A DNA stretch of 64,000 bases from Hortaea werneckii (GCA_037044905.1 JBAOKB010000136.1:1-64000); one strand, 5' to 3'; shown: positions 42,900 to 55,600, counted from the stretch's first letter. Numbers and translations are program-made. Notes: a model not told the origin generated them from the letters alone.

Positions 42900-43330
42900 G
42901 GACGGAGGTGGCCGTGTGAGGATTACAAAAGGCGGCGTCTGCGCTTTGTAAGTAGTGTCAGGCAGCATTAATCAAGGATCAAATACAGCACGAGTCGATG
43001 ATACACGATGCAGCATCATAAGCATCACAACTCCTCCACGAGAGGGGAATTGCCATTGCGGTAAGGGGAGGGAGATTTCAAAGTTATCACGTGCACTTGG
43101 CCTGAGGCTTCGATTCTGACTTACCTTGCAAACGCCCAATTGACCTCACCTCACGCTCCTGCTTAAGTTTCAGGCAGCTTCGCTTATGCTTCATACCTCA
43201 TCTCGTCCGTTTCTCCTCGCAGCTTCTCCAGCAACTCCTATTCCTACTGCTGCTACTACGCAGCGCTCAAGCGCGTGCATCTCCTCCTATTTCGACATAC
43301 CCCTGAATCGCTGGGCACAAAAGCGTCAAG
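42900..43330. other. Promoter region of the cohesin kleisin gene
   Basis: 430 bp between the deubiquitinase stop and the Rad21 start. Pyrimidine-rich just before the ATG. No coding frame recognised. An ACGCGT box lies just downstream, inside Rad21 intron 1 (43389-43394). Confidence 0.4.
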
Positions 43331-45623
43331 ATGTTCTACTCCCATGAGGGTACTGTCCAAACCTTAACACGTCTTTTGCGCGTCGCGAACGCGTCAGCCA
43401 GACCTTGCTGACACATATGATAGTCCTGACCAACCGCAAGTATGGAGTCGCTACCGTCTGGCTCGTCGCCACGCTGGGCAGCAAGTCCGCCCTCAAACGC
43501 GTTTCGCGCAAAGCTATCCTGGACGTCGACGTGCAGAAGGCCTGCGAGACCATCGGGGAGCCAGAAGCGCCCATGGCGTTGAGATTGAGCAGCAATCTTC
43601 TGTAATATATCAGTCCTCTTTTCACAAGGCATCGGTGTTGCTGACGCGCGGTTTAGGTATGGTGTCGCACGCGTGTACAACCAACAGTGCGGATACGTTC
43701 TCAATGACGCCGAGACCGCGAAGAACCAGATGCGAGCCATGTTCAAGACGATGAAGATCAGCGGTCTAGAGGACGAGGGAGGTCACAAGGGACGGTATGA
43801 TCTATAATCAGCCTGCAGTGGCATGAGCTTGATACTGATAGCAAGAACCAGCTCCGACCAGCTTGTCCTGCAAGAGGACCCAAACTTCCTCCCCGACTTC
43901 GATCTCCTACCTGTCGATCTCGACCAGCTCAATTTCGACGTTAGCACGTTGGCGGAAGATTCTTTGCGCTCTACCCTGTCGCCTCACAACTCCCAAATAT
44001 CGCTTAGCTCCCAGCCTATCGGCGGGCTGCCAATACGTGGTGTCTCCAGCTCAGCTGGCGGCGGGTCAATCGCGGGTGGCAGAGCTGTCAGCGCGCGGGA
44101 TGGCTCTGGGTTTCGTGCAAGAGCTGAGCCGGATGTCATGCTGGAGGACGACTTCTTTGAAGTAGCGCTGGACGGTACGATGCTGTTCAGCGATGCTAGG
44201 CAGCCAGTCGGACCAGTTGCGGGCGCTGATCGGACGGATCTGGGCAGTGTGAGCTCTCAAATTAGACGCGAGCACGCAGGCGGGCGGGCAGGGCAAGATC
44301 TAGTGAGTACGACCGCCTCTGAAGAATGGATAAGTTGCTAATGCTACGCAGCTTGGCCAACCGGATGATGATGGTTTCATCCCCATGCAAGACGACTACG
44401 AACTAGGGCATGACGCTCAAGCATTTCCACCTCGCCAGCAAGCATTGCAAGACGATGAGGAGTACATTACTTCCGAAACGGTCGAGGCACCCATGCGCCG
44501 CCGCCAAAAGCCTCCACCTAAGATCATCGCACCAGACACTACTCTCGAACTTCGCAATGGCGACCTCGCGCGCTGGAATACCGACTACGTTGCCAACATG
44601 CAGGAAGCACTTCGCCACAAGCTCTCTGCCCGGGCTACGGTCATTGCCAAAAAGAACGCTGAGCATTGGATCCTAGGCAACGCCTCGCTCACTGCTTTGT
44701 ACGAATCAGACCGCCTCGTCAGGCTTCCGGGCCCGCTCGAGATGTTCTCCGGTGCCAAGCTTATCGAGACATTCACTGGCCTTCAACTAAGGGCTGGTGG
44801 TGAGAAGCGTGATCATCGGGCTTCTACAGGCCGAGATGACCAGGCTGAGGGCCCGCTGCGCAAGCGTTCTCGCGGCAATGAACCGTCTTCTGATGAGCTG
44901 GGTCGTGGCGCAGACGAGTTTGGTGACGGATACATGCCGACGGCGGGAGATGATTACACTGGCATGGGCATTGAACAAGGCCGAGAAGCTCCTATTCCGC
45001 TCGATGAACGCCACCTGTCGAGTACCTTTCCATGGAACCAAAGCGCCGGCTCCAGGCGTCCTACGAGCGTCTTCGGCTCAGCTTCTCTTCCCGGTGCTCA
45101 TCAGCCCGCGGCCGGCGGCGGCCTTGCCAGCCGTCGTGGCAGCCGTCTGCAGACCGCTTCGCCACTTCTCGGCCGCGGTTTACCAGACACAGACACCGAC
45201 CAGCTCCCGCACATGGACATGCGCAGCGACCTAGGCGGCCTCGACGACCTCGCGATGACCGGGCTCGACGATTTCGAGCTCTACGGGCCCGCGGCTCAAG
45301 TCGACACCCAGACAGCCGCACAGTCGCAGTGGCAGCGCGCAGCTCTAGACTCGGAATCCACCAACTTCTTCTCCTTCGTCCGGGCCGCTATCGCGGAAGC
45401 GGACGAAGCGAGAGCTGCTGCTGCCCTGGGCGACGAGGAGATGGAGGAGATGGACGGTGCCGTCGAGTTCGCGACGTTGCTTCCGCCGGAGAACAATACC
45501 GACATCGTTGCCGCTCAAGGACTCCTTCACGTCTTAGCCCTTGGGACGAAGCATCTGCTCAACGTGCAGCAGGATGAGGCGTTTGGTCCTATCGTGCTAA
45601 GGCCAGTCGCCACTACGGATTGA
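43331..45623 (+). CDS. RAD21: Cohesin kleisin subunit Rad21/Scc1
   Basis: Exons joined here: 43331-43349, 43424-43601, 43657-43794, 43852-44302 and 44352-45623, giving 685 residues. The first exon is only 19 nt (MFYSHE), and the joined N-terminus reads MFYSHEVLTNRKYGVATVWL, the classic kleisin start. The SMC3-binding N-terminal domain continues to YGVARVYNQQCGYVLNDAE. The middle is acidic and disordered. The C-terminus has the winged-helix-like block around residues 590-680 (FFSFVRAAIAEADEARA, then FATLLPPENNTDIVAAQGLLHVLALGTKHLL), which contacts SMC1. Rad21 closes the cohesin ring, holds sister chromatids together and is cut by separase at anaphase. I could not identify separase sites with confidence. 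Confidence 0.95.
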
Positions 45624-48600
45624 AAGTGCTGAAGCTGATCATGAAACGAAGGATGAATATATCTCGCTGAGATGTAAGGCGGTGTGGCTCAAATCTTTCT
45701 TATATGTTTGATGGGGGGAAACGTGTACAGATGGCGTTCACGGCGCTGGGAGTAATTGCTGCGAATAAGGAAAGGGCAGAGATGAATCTATCATGATATG
45801 TGAATCATGGGTCGGTTCGCTATGGCTATGTCGGGAAAGGTAATGAGAGTATGGTTGAGGAAGTTCTGCCAATAATCTGTACAAGAGCTCATCCATCTTA
45901 CCAACGCTCCAAACCTAAGTTGATTCAGACATGCGCACATGCACACCTCATCGCCGTGATCGACACAATATATGCTCATCGTCTGTTTATCGACGAATTA
46001 CATACTACCTTCCTACGCAGCTGTAAGGCCTTGGTGCCGTCGCTCAAGGCAGCGTCGCTTTGCCGACACACTACCCTTTTTGATCTCTGACATTTAACTT
46101 GCTGCTCATGACGCAAAACCTAGTCAATGCTCATCCGACTTCCCTTCCACCCTCTAACAGCTTTCCACCCAACTACGACGACAGCACGACAACAAGCACG
46201 ACAATCCCAGCGAAGTACAAAGGAACGGTCGACTCATTGCCGCTACTGAGATCTTCACAACCACTTGTCCCAAACACGCTTGTCTATCCTTTCCTACCTC
46301 GAACACAGGCAGAGCGTAGTGATCTGCCGGTATCGCCACCCGAGCGAGAAAAAAAATGCCCCCGCGTGTGGAGCTGGAGGAGAGGGGAGCTACAGTATCT
46401 CCTACCCACAATTACTACTGACCTAGCAGGAGAGCAGTGGCGAGATTGGACATGGGGGTAAGGTAAGACAAGTGAATGAGATCCCTGCCGGACTTCACGA
46501 GCTGAGCTCGCCGATTAGGTTGATTGGATGTCTGAACATTGCAGCCTCGTTCGAGTGAGTGGGGTTTGGGCGGGAGAGTAATCGAGACGGAGATGTGTGT
46601 AAGTAGATGGCAGGGGGCGGTAGAGACGCATTGTGTATGGGGAAGGGCGTGAAGCACTACTCTCTTTTCTGGTGTCAGCAGTGCGATCAATGAGCTGCTG
46701 CTCTTCTTTCTATGCATAGGATGCTTCAATCTGCACGGAGTTTGGGGTCTACCCGTCCGGCACGGCGAGCGGTTCCCCGGGGGGGCAAGGCGCACGACGA
46801 ACGAACGAGAATGATTACCTTGGAACGGTTCGGATTAAACGCGACGCGATGGACGAATGACGTGAGAGAATGGGAGTTTTCTTGATTTAGAAAAGCACCA
46901 CCAGCCCGCATTGGCAGCTTCCAAGGTTTTCTTTCTGTAGGTACCCTAAAATCCATGTCGCATGCAATCTGTCGTTGTATTGAATTTGCGGAACAGCCTG
47001 TCAAGTGTGGGAAAAAGCTTGATTTCTATGTTGCATGTGTGCTTCGATGGTGATTAGCGGTAAATTTGTATTGCACAATTACCTAGGTAGTTTTCAAGAC
47101 AGCCTTGTGAATAGTGGAAACCGGGCCAACAGCGTCCGTTGCCCGAACGCCGAGTGGTGGCGGCCACCCTTCTTCGTCGTCGTTGGATGACAAGGGCCCA
47201 TCGCTGAAGGAATGACCGGTAGAATGGACAAATTTCGTTAATGCCCTAATTATTATCTACAGTGGTGGTGAGGACAGCAGCATGCGGTTGATACGGTTGA
47301 TACAGTCATTCGTAGGCGAACGTGTTCATGCGGGCTGATGATCTGCCATGCGCAGAGGCATGGCGAGCCGGTAGCGCATCGTTGAGGGTGGAGCAATGTA
47401 CAGCCACTGCTAACTACCGTGCTCTTCTGATGAAAGAGGCTGAAAGCATCTTGTGCGTCAAGCCCGAAAGCTTGTCATCTAGTCGCACATCTACGTATCA
47501 TCGTCGCAGGAGTAGCGAGGTTATGGTAAGTACATGGCATCACTACGACACAGTTCAATTCTTTTGTTATGCACTACCACATCACTGATGAATCACCTGG
47601 CGGCTTTACGGACATGTGAGAGACTCCGAGTGGCTTCCAACAGCCACATGGATGCAGTAGGATGCTGTGGCGGTGGGGGGGTGAGAAATATACTTTTGGC
47701 GGAGCGACGAAACAAAATTGCCCGATTGCTTGTGATGTTTCAGCATCCTGGGCGCTGCAGCACCTATCTCGACCTACTAATGATCCACTCCGGGGCTTTG
47801 GAGAGATAAAATTATGGCGCAGGTCGAGCGTATCTCGTTTGTAGGGTGCGCATAGAAGTTGCGGTCGAATGGGTGAATAGTAATCCAGCGCGTTCTGCAC
47901 GCTCCTCGGCGCGTAGAACCCAAGGCGATGCTAGTGACGATAGCCGAAACCGCGAAGTGGCTATTCCGCTGTGCATAAGATTGGCTAGTCCACCTCGCGT
48001 CGCATGGGCATGGGTACGACGTGATGGCCACTTGACGGAGTCGCACGCCGCAGCACGCGACGCGGCCATGAACGGCGTGCGAAACGGCAAGGGCAAGCGT
48101 ACGTACTACTATGTCTGGGTTGGTTCACAGGTGGGATTACATGCGTGGCACAAGCGAGGTTGGATCGCGCCTGTTCACTACGGTTTCCCGTCTTTGAAGT
48201 TTGACCGTTCACCGTCTTGGTCTGTGAGTGAGGGTTGCCCAAATTACACGTCCGCAGTGACAGGCCGTAGCAGCAGCCCCCGGAGCCGAGAGGGAGCCTA
48301 GCAGCAGCGTCCCAGTTGGTCCCCTGCCTGCTGGCCACGGCAGGAAGCGGGAGAGTTGCGTGTTGAGGGATCTGCCTCCGACCTCTCGCGCCTCTCGCCA
48401 GTCGCCGCTGTCTTTGCCCGCTGCAGCTGCTACTCGTCGCTCGGGCTCGGCTGGTTCCTACTCGCTCGCGGCTTCTGCTTAGCTGCGCATTGCCCCCTCC
48501 GCTGTGCAGACATTGATCCTTTCTATATTCTATCTTGTCTGACGACGCTCCCGCTTACTGCTGCTGCTCCATTGCGCCTCTGTGCAGCACCACTACACCT

Positions 48601-49023
48601 CCATCAACATCACCCCCCTCCCCGTCTCCCTCCGCGACACCGCCGCCGCGTCTTTTGGGTATTGCTGCTGTCCTTCTTCCGCTTCACCACGCTCGTTTCT
48701 GTCGTGATCGCCTCGCCGTTGAGATCTGGAGACGCCGACCAAACTCTTTCCTGGCAACGCGTGCATAACCAGGCCAAAAGGCGCGAGAAAGTTGAGAATT
48801 CCCGGCCACTAAACGCAAAAACCCGTGACGCGGCCGGACTCTGCCCCAGAAAGCTCCGATCCATCCACATCCTCACCTCCCGCTGCGTGCAGCCGGACTG
48901 TGTCTGTCTGTCTGCTTGCTCGGTATACCACAACCACCACCACGACCGCCGCAACCCCCCTTTCTCCACCCTCACCACCCCACGCCCGACCACACGCTGG
49001 CGGCGCGATAGCCTGAGACCATC
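45624..49023. other. 3.4-kb non-coding spacer and probable long leader
   Basis: Longest gene-free stretch among the conserved genes. It is moderately GC-rich, and its last 700 bp are C/T-rich (48356-49023) with a 295-codon frame that I reject as a gene. No repeats, tRNA or transposon are seen. It probably carries a long promoter and 5' leader for the Mug72/Svl3-like gene. Confidence 0.45.
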
Positions 49024-51843
49024 ATGGCCCCGACGACGCCTCGCTTGCGCATCCTGTCAGGTGAGTGCGACACACACCTTCCCTACTGCCCATTACCCTT
49101 CCCCCGTACATACCTTATGCACGAGCGCACTCCGACCGCGACGGGTCTCCACTTTTTACGCTCACCCAAATCTGCTTGCGGAGATGGGACGATGGCAATA
49201 CGTTGCTCGTATCCAGTGCTGTCCCATGGCCAGCTCTGCTTAAGCTTCTCGTGTTCCCTCCTACCTCCCTCTTCATCCGAGAATGGACGACAGTCAGCTG
49301 ACACAGAGGGTGTGCGCAGTGGGCGGCAATGCAGTCTCGGCCTTCCTCTCATGGCGACTCTCCGCGACGAACGCCTGCGACGTGACGCTGGTATGGAAGA
49401 GCGGCTTCGAGGCCGTGTCACAGTATGGCATCTCCTTCAGATCAAGCAAGTTCGGCAATGAACGCTTCAAGCCACGACATGGTAAGACACCCTGACAACC
49501 CTCCGACACCTCCTGCGCGCTGCTGCGACGCCGCCGCCCACATGCGAGACCTGTCGGGACTAACCTCTGCTCGATTGTACAGTCGTCCGTTCACCGGAAG
49601 AGGCGGCTGGAGCCTCGCGCGCTTCATTCGATTACGTTCTGCTCTGCGTCAAGGCTCTCCCGGACGTCTACGACCTCGCCTCCGTCATCGAATCCGTCGT
49701 CTCTCCCCAACACACATGCATCCTCGTCAACACAACACATACCCTCGGCATCGAGTCGTTTCTAGAGGAACGCTTCCCGACCAACGTCGTCCTCTCTCTA
49801 GTTTCAGGAGCTGAGATTACACAATTGGCGCCAAGCGAATTTGAGCACAAGGGGTCGACAGAGTTATTTGTAGGCGCGGCGAATAAGAACCCATCAATAC
49901 CGGCATCGATACAACAGGACATGGCAGAGGCCCTGGCCATGACTCTCAAGTCTGGTCAGGTAGACTGCGATGTCTCACCGAACATCCGACAACAGCAGTA
50001 TGATCGGATGATTGGGTAAGAGCGATGAATACACCTGTCATGAGCGATGAGAGACTAACATGATGGCAGACCCATAGCTTTCCATCCCACCAGTGTCGCT
50101 TTCGAAACACCCTCCCATGCCGACCTTCTGGAAAAGGTCGGCGTCCGCTCGCTTATCAATGGAGTCATAGATGAACTTGTAATGCTTGCTAGTGCGCAAG
50201 GCTGCAGTTTCAAGCCCGGTTTCCGTGAACAGGTCATGGAGCAGATGCTTGTCGCTGCCGAACAAAACAGCACAATGTACCAGGATTTCAGCGCTCGGAG
50301 ACCCATGGAAATCGAGACATACCTTGGCTCGCCAATCAAGCTGGCCCAGGAAGCCGGTGTACCAGTGCCAAGAATCGAGACACTCTACGCACTCCTCCAC
50401 AACCTCAACATTACCAACCAGCAGCGACCGCCTCCTGGTGCAGCGGCCTCTCCAGCAGCGCAACCGGCTGGGCGTATGCCTCCGGCGGGACCTGGACCTG
50501 TGCCGGGACCACCTGGCCCTGGCCCTAGAGGGCAGAGCTTTCCTGGGCCGGCGAATGGTGGTGGCCCGCCAATGCGCCCTGGCATGCGGCCTGGAAGCCG
50601 AGCACCTTCCTCAGCCGGTGGCCCACCTCCACCGATGAGAAGAGGTCCTCCATCGATGAGTGGCTTCCCCCCTCCGCGCATGAATGGCAATGGATACCCA
50701 CCAAGAGGGCCACCCCAGCAGATGTCGAGAAGACCATCATTTGAGGGCGACGATTTGAATGAGTTCAGTCATATTGCGCTCTACGACAGCATGCCGGATG
50801 GACAGATGGCGGAAGGTGCATATGACGGTATGCCGCCATCATCATCTGGTGACCTTGCACTTAGAGAACGGGAGTTGGCATTGCGACAGAAAGAGATGGC
50901 GCTGAGAGAACGGGAGATGAGCATGGGTCCCCGCCGACGAGGCCCTCCGCCACCTCGGAGAGCTGACTTCGATGACGATGATGAGGATGGCGAGGACTTC
51001 GTCGATCCTCACGGTGTTCCCATGATGCCGCATGGAGAAATGGACAACCTCGACATGATGAGCGTCACCTCGAAAAGGACGCGAAAGGCCCCTAGTGCGA
51101 GCCAGCTGCGTGCCAATCCCGAGATGATGGGCGCTCCTCCACCCCGCCCGAACAGCCGCATGCCATGGAAACGACCACCGATGCCACAGAAGAATCGCAC
51201 TAGCGCTGCTATCATGAGCCAGCTGCCTGGTCTACGTGACGAACTCCTAAACAATCCACTGATGGGCTACTCTTCTGACCGCTACGGCAACGTCGACAGG
51301 ATGAACATTGGCATCGAGTCAAGAACCAATTCGCTGACGGCCGAGCGCCTGAACGAGCTGCAGCAAGGAGGGCCACCACCACCACCAGGCGGACCACCGG
51401 GCGGCTTTGGCGGCCCCTCACCAGGTCCTGGTGGTTACCCGCCTCCGGTGAGCCGCCGTGGCAGCCACAGTCCAGGCAATCCACTCTCCCCAGCCCCACG
51501 ACAACCCCAAATGCAGCGTCCCTCGCCGCCAAACGGCTTCGGACCAGGCCCCAATGGCCGGCCTAGCCCGCCGGGCATGCGACAGCCTGTCCCCAGACAT
51601 CCCCCCGGTCACGGCAATGCAGTCGCACCACAGCAGATTGAACAACAAACAGGGGTGAGCCACCTATACCCTCCCCAACCCAAAGGCCGCGGGTCTCAGC
51701 CGCAAGTACGGAGTCTGACTGGTTCTGCGAGCGCTAGCGCGGGGAGTGGTGATTCCAACCGCTCAGCGCCTCTAGATTCGGAGCCCTCTGCTCACAGTTC
51801 TAGCAGTAGCCTTGGACCCCGTCCGCCCATCGGCGTCAGGTAG
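49024..51843 (+). CDS. Mug72/Svl3-like protein: ketopantoate-reductase-type domain plus Pro-rich tail
   Basis: Exons joined here: 49024-49060, 49320-49481, 49583-50015 and 50070-51843, giving 801 residues. Introns have GTGAGT/GTAAGA donors, and the joins restore one frame. The N-terminus reads RLRILSVGGNAVSAFLSWRL, a Rossmann-type dinucleotide fold with a weakened glycine motif. It is followed by CDVTLVWKSGF, SFDYVLLCVKALPDV and NTTHTLGIE. The helical half includes GVRSLINGVIDELV and GSPIKLAQEAGVPVPRIETLYALL, as in ApbA/PanE-type proteins. A disordered Pro/Gly/Arg-rich tail of about 420 residues (from about residue 385) includes a run of ALRERE-type charged repeats. Yeast Svl3/Pam1 and fission yeast Mug72 share this fold. 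Catalysis is unlikely to be metabolic. A scaffold or cortical role is an inference. Confidence 0.72.
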
Positions 51844-53669
51844 ACGCCGCCGTCGCCACTGCTTCCCCCCGCCGCCCTCCTTCTTAACCCTCTCCGCTGT
51901 CTGATGGGGATCGTGACCGCCTCGTGGGCTTGGATCCCTCTTCCTCTGACACCCTGACGGCATGCAGATCTTTTGATGCTGTCCCCTTGTTTCTCCTCTT
52001 TTGTGTTTGTTGTTGTTGTCTTTTTGGGTACGATTATTCAAATCTGGTTCCAGGCATACGCGAAGCCGGGGTGTGGGATTTCAAAAAGCAAGAAGAAAAA
52101 TTGGTCATTGTTACTCATGGAGCGCATATTCCTCTTGCGAGACTTGTCATTTCGAGGAAGAGGGTCCAACCGCCGTCACGCCAATTCGGACTTCCTATCC
52201 CTACCGAAAACACCTCTCCCCGACCCGCCCCCCGGTCCGCCACACGACCTCTCCATCGGCTCTGGCATCGCTAATTACGGGACTCTGGCTTGTGTCAGCC
52301 AGATGGGCGGGATACCGACCTTGTCCCCATCGGCGTCTTCTTCCTCACGACGGATAATACATTTTTCTTTTTCTTCCTCAGAACGGGAAAAGGGGAAAAG
52401 GGGAAAAGGGATATGTCTTCGGAACCATCATTGGACAGACGTCGTCCTATCTATCCCACTTTGCGACATCACTTTTTCATCCAAATCATCGTATATAGAC
52501 TGGGGATCTCCTTTTTCTCCACTCCTTTTCGGGGCTAGGGGAGGGCGTGCAAAGGAGGGTTCATGGGACTTGGGGCGCTACACATGCTGAGAGGGAGAGA
52601 CGGGCAGAAGGCAACGGGGAAGAAGGAGTTCTTATGGGGTTAGGAAGGGTCGGCGATCGGGTTCCAGGGAGTTTTTTGCTGGTTTGGGAAGTTTCCTTTT
52701 CTCTTTCACTCTTTCACTCCCACCCTTCTCTTCCGCTCTTCCTCTGCTTCTGGGAGGAAGTGGAAAGGGGAAGGAAATGGTTGAAGGGAGAGGGCCAAGG
52801 GAAGGGGGAAGCGAGAGGTTGAAGCGAAGAGAAAAGCACGTTTCCTGGAGAGCCCGCCGGGCGACTTATCTTAGTCGACACACAGCTAATATCTTTTTCT
52901 TTTCTTGATCCGTATATTCTAATTGCATCTTCTGGCGTCTTTCCCCAAAACCCCTCCTTTGACATTTGACTGTTGTCGACCTTTTTCCTTTTTCTTTCTT
53001 CTGTCTGGGGAACTCTTCGAGAATGGTGATGGGGTTGGTTAGGATTAATGAGGATGTGTGTATGTAGTAGCATAGTAACGGGAAATTGCAGTGGTTTTAC
53101 CTTTTTGTTTTTCCTTTTCCTTTTTCCACTCGATGGTCATTCTTGGTTGTGTTCTCCCGGGTGTTTGTTCATCTATCCTGCCCTCTGGTCGTGGACTAGC
53201 GTGATCGCGGCCCACCCGGGGGCGAGAAGGGAAGAGCCGCAGTCGTGCATGCAGGCGTGGCGTTAACGGCTGCCATACGCGCTCGCGCCGCCACGCGTGT
53301 CCCGAAGATGGTAACTTCAGTCGATCACTATCCTAATTGCGGAGATCCGGGGATGATGGGACGTCGTGCTTGGTTGATGCGCTGATGGGTGGCTGTGATC
53401 TTTGTAGGATTGTCCATCTACATTTCTGGTCTCTGCTGGTTGTGTGAGCTTGGGAGTGCTTGGTCGGGATAATCGTCTTGCTAAGCAGAGCTGGCTGGGA
53501 GGTGCACGACGTATTCCTACGACCTGAGGAGCAGCGGCTGCTATTGATTCCGGCATCAACTTTCTTCTGCTGAAATGGACATGGGCACATAGCTGGGATA
53601 CTACTATATCGGGGACATCACCTAGGTTGCAATAGCATCGCTCACCTCCAGCTTGGAAAATTACACGCC
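51844..53669. other. 1.8-kb spacer with pyrimidine-rich stretches
   Basis: Between the Mug72/Svl3-like gene and the Sgf11-type gene, both plus strand. C/T-rich and G/A-rich runs alternate (for example around 52350-52400 and 52720-52800), as in fungal trailers and leaders. No coding frame with homology. Confidence 0.45.
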
Positions 53670-54932
53670 ATGGCATCAGAATCACAACCCAGTCTGGGCC
53701 AAATCGCCCAGAACCTGTTCGAGACGGCCCTCCAGAACATCCTCCACGACACCATCCTCACGCAGCACCGCGAACATAAGCTCATGATCGCCAACCTCGA
53801 CTCCACCACCAAACTCCCCCATTGCGACCGCTGCAAACTCCCACGCCTACTCGACCCACCCCTCGCCCCCAAAGTCCGCGGCGCTACATCCGACCCGCCC
53901 AAAGATACCCAATACTGCGATCGCAAGCCCTGGTCCCGACGACCAGGCCACGACATCTACGACAACCCCTTCCTGAAAGCCGACTCGACCGGCCGGCCCC
54001 CAACCAAGAAAGAACGGGAAGCAGCAGCGAAGAACAAGAAGAACGCGGCCGACGGCGACGGCACGCCCGTCTCCGAAGAACAAAACCAGAACGGCACAGG
54101 ACCCCCCTCCCCCTCCGAGAACGGCGAACAAGGCTCCAACGACCCCGGTCGCAAACTCGAAAAGGGCGAGAAGAAGGCGAGCAAGATCGACGAGAAGCTG
54201 AAAAAGGGCGAGTATATCCCCTGGCATACCTGTCCCTCCTGCAAGCGCAGCTTGCTCATCACGCGCTTCGCCAAGCACCTCGAGCAATGCATGGGTCTGT
54301 CGGGCCGCCAGGCGAGTCGGAATGCCATGGCCAAGATGAGTTCGACGCCCTCGGCTTCGCGGGCGGGCACGCCGCAGCCTGCTAATAGTCAGGATGGGGG
54401 CGGTGGGAGAGGTGAGGAGGACGACGAGGACGATATTGCCGTTAAAGGGTCGGTTTCTTCTGCTGCGGGAGGAGGGCCCAATATGAAGAAGAAGTTGTTG
54501 AAGAAGGGACTCAATCAGAAGATCAAGAAGGAGAGGAATTCGACTACGGCGACGACGTCGTCTAACTCCCACTCTTCGAGCAGCGGCAAGCTTTCCAAAC
54601 CTTCGAGTACGACTGGCAAGAAGCCGGGAAGTGCCAATAAGGCTTCCTCCCCCGCCAACGGTCATGCTGCCAAGGGTGGTGGCAGTGGTGGTGAGAAGCG
54701 CGATCGCGACGAGATGACACGCGATGACAACGACGACGACGACGGTCCCGCGGACGACGACGACGACGAGAGTGTCGTCCATGTTAAGAAACGCCAGAAG
54801 TTGGAACGGGTTGGTTCGACGGCTAGTCTGGGTAGTCAGAGTACGGCTGCCGGTGGCGGTATGCCGGGGCTCGAGCGGGAGGAGAGTCGGGATGGCAGTT
54901 TTGTTGATGAGGGGAGTGTGGGGGAGGATTGA
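53670..54932 (+). CDS. Sgf11-type zinc-finger protein (SAGA deubiquitination module-like)
   Basis: 420 residues, intronless, ATG in the context CGCCATGG. The N-terminal helix (SLGQIAQNLFETALQNILHDTIL) resembles the Sgf11 helix that docks on Ubp8 and Sus1. A first cysteine cluster, CDRC (52-55) with C83, is followed by a DPPL/PKVRG block. The zinc finger is WHTCPSCKRSLLITRFAKHLEQCMG with Cys188, Cys191, His203 and Cys207, matching the Sgf11 C2HC pattern CxxC..HxxxC. The C-terminal 200 residues are disordered and basic/acidic (KKKLLKKG; DDNDDDDG). In yeast, Sgf11 is needed for histone H2B deubiquitination by SAGA. The extra cluster and long tail suggest a filamentous-fungal variant. Sgf73/SCA7-like assignment is the alternative. 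Confidence 0.7.
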   Translation: MASESQPSLGQIAQNLFETALQNILHDTILTQHREHKLMIANLDSTTKLPHCDRCKLPRLLDPPLAPKVRGATSDPPKDTQYCDRKPWSRRPGHDIYDNPFLKADSTGRPPTKKEREAAAKNKKNAADGDGTPVSEEQNQNGTGPPSPSENGEQGSNDPGRKLEKGEKKASKIDEKLKKGEYIPWHTCPSCKRSLLITRFAKHLEQCMGLSGRQASRNAMAKMSSTPSASRAGTPQPANSQDGGGGRGEEDDEDDIAVKGSVSSAAGGGPNMKKKLLKKGLNQKIKKERNSTTATTSSNSHSSSSGKLSKPSSTTGKKPGSANKASSPANGHAAKGGGSGGEKRDRDEMTRDDNDDDDGPADDDDDESVVHVKKRQKLERVGSTASLGSQSTAAGGGMPGLEREESRDGSFVDEGSVGED

Positions 54933-55375
54933 GCCATTCGGTTTGGAAAAGGGAGAGACAGGGAGGGTTCAGTCTTATGAGCTCGAGTTTGGAAGACTTG
55001 TTTGGAGAGAGATATGGGCCTATGTTGGATTGTGCAGCGGCAAGTCGTCCCCTTCTGATGGCTGCAACTTGAGGGCTCCCTTGCTCCTTTGTGCGATGAG
55101 CTGCACAAGAACCCATGCAATGGATTTGCCACGCGCGGGAAGTTGTACTGAACGAGTTTTTTCATCTCCTACCTTGAGCCCGCCTCTTGGCTATAGGGAG
55201 TGCCCAGCGAACAAGGCGAAGAAGTGAGTATTGCAGATCAACTTTTCAGGAGGAAGAAGAAATATTAAGCCCAGCAGAGGCACATCCGCAGTAGAAGGAC
55301 ATGTCAACTTGGGCAAGATCATTGCCAAGTCTGAGATCAAATGTTCGCCGGGAAGATTCTTCTACGATGAGTACA

Positions 55376-55428
55376 TCTCATCGACGCTTCGAGACGAAGG
55401 AATGGGAATTTGGCAGGGGAATGGTATC
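55376..55428 (-). repeat. Third, most diverged copy of the GH39 gene tail
   Basis: About 50 bp resembling the 3' end of the GH39 gene (TCATCGACGCTTCGAGACGAAGG on plus). On the minus strand it ends Arg-Arg-TGA. Similarity is clear over about 40 bp and weak beyond. Confidence 0.5.
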
Positions 55429-55474
55429 CCGAATTTCTGGTCTGTGGTATCTCTCTCCAATGCCCAGATAGGGT

Positions 55475-55600
55475 TTCTCTGAAGGTCTGAAATATTCAGT
55501 CTTGACTGGAGGTATCTTAAAAAGAGTTTTCTGCTATCGACGCTCGATCATGAGCAATGGAATTGGCATGGAGGAGGAGATCTAAAACTTCCATCGTTTG
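55475..55600 (-). repeat. Second copy of the GH39 gene tail and 3' flank
   Basis: About 125 bp that match the GH39 stop region and its trailer at about 150-bp offset. On the minus strand it encodes ...LLMIERR-TAG against LLIFERR-TAA in the gene. One extra base lies upstream. The trailer part (TCTCTGAAGGTC) also matches that of the gene. Confidence 0.7.

Noticed and set aside
48356..49243. 295-codon plus-strand frame
   Set aside because: It overlaps the first exon and intron of the Mug72/Svl3-like gene in another frame, has low-complexity Pro/Arg/Ser content and no recognisable domain. It is treated as leader.
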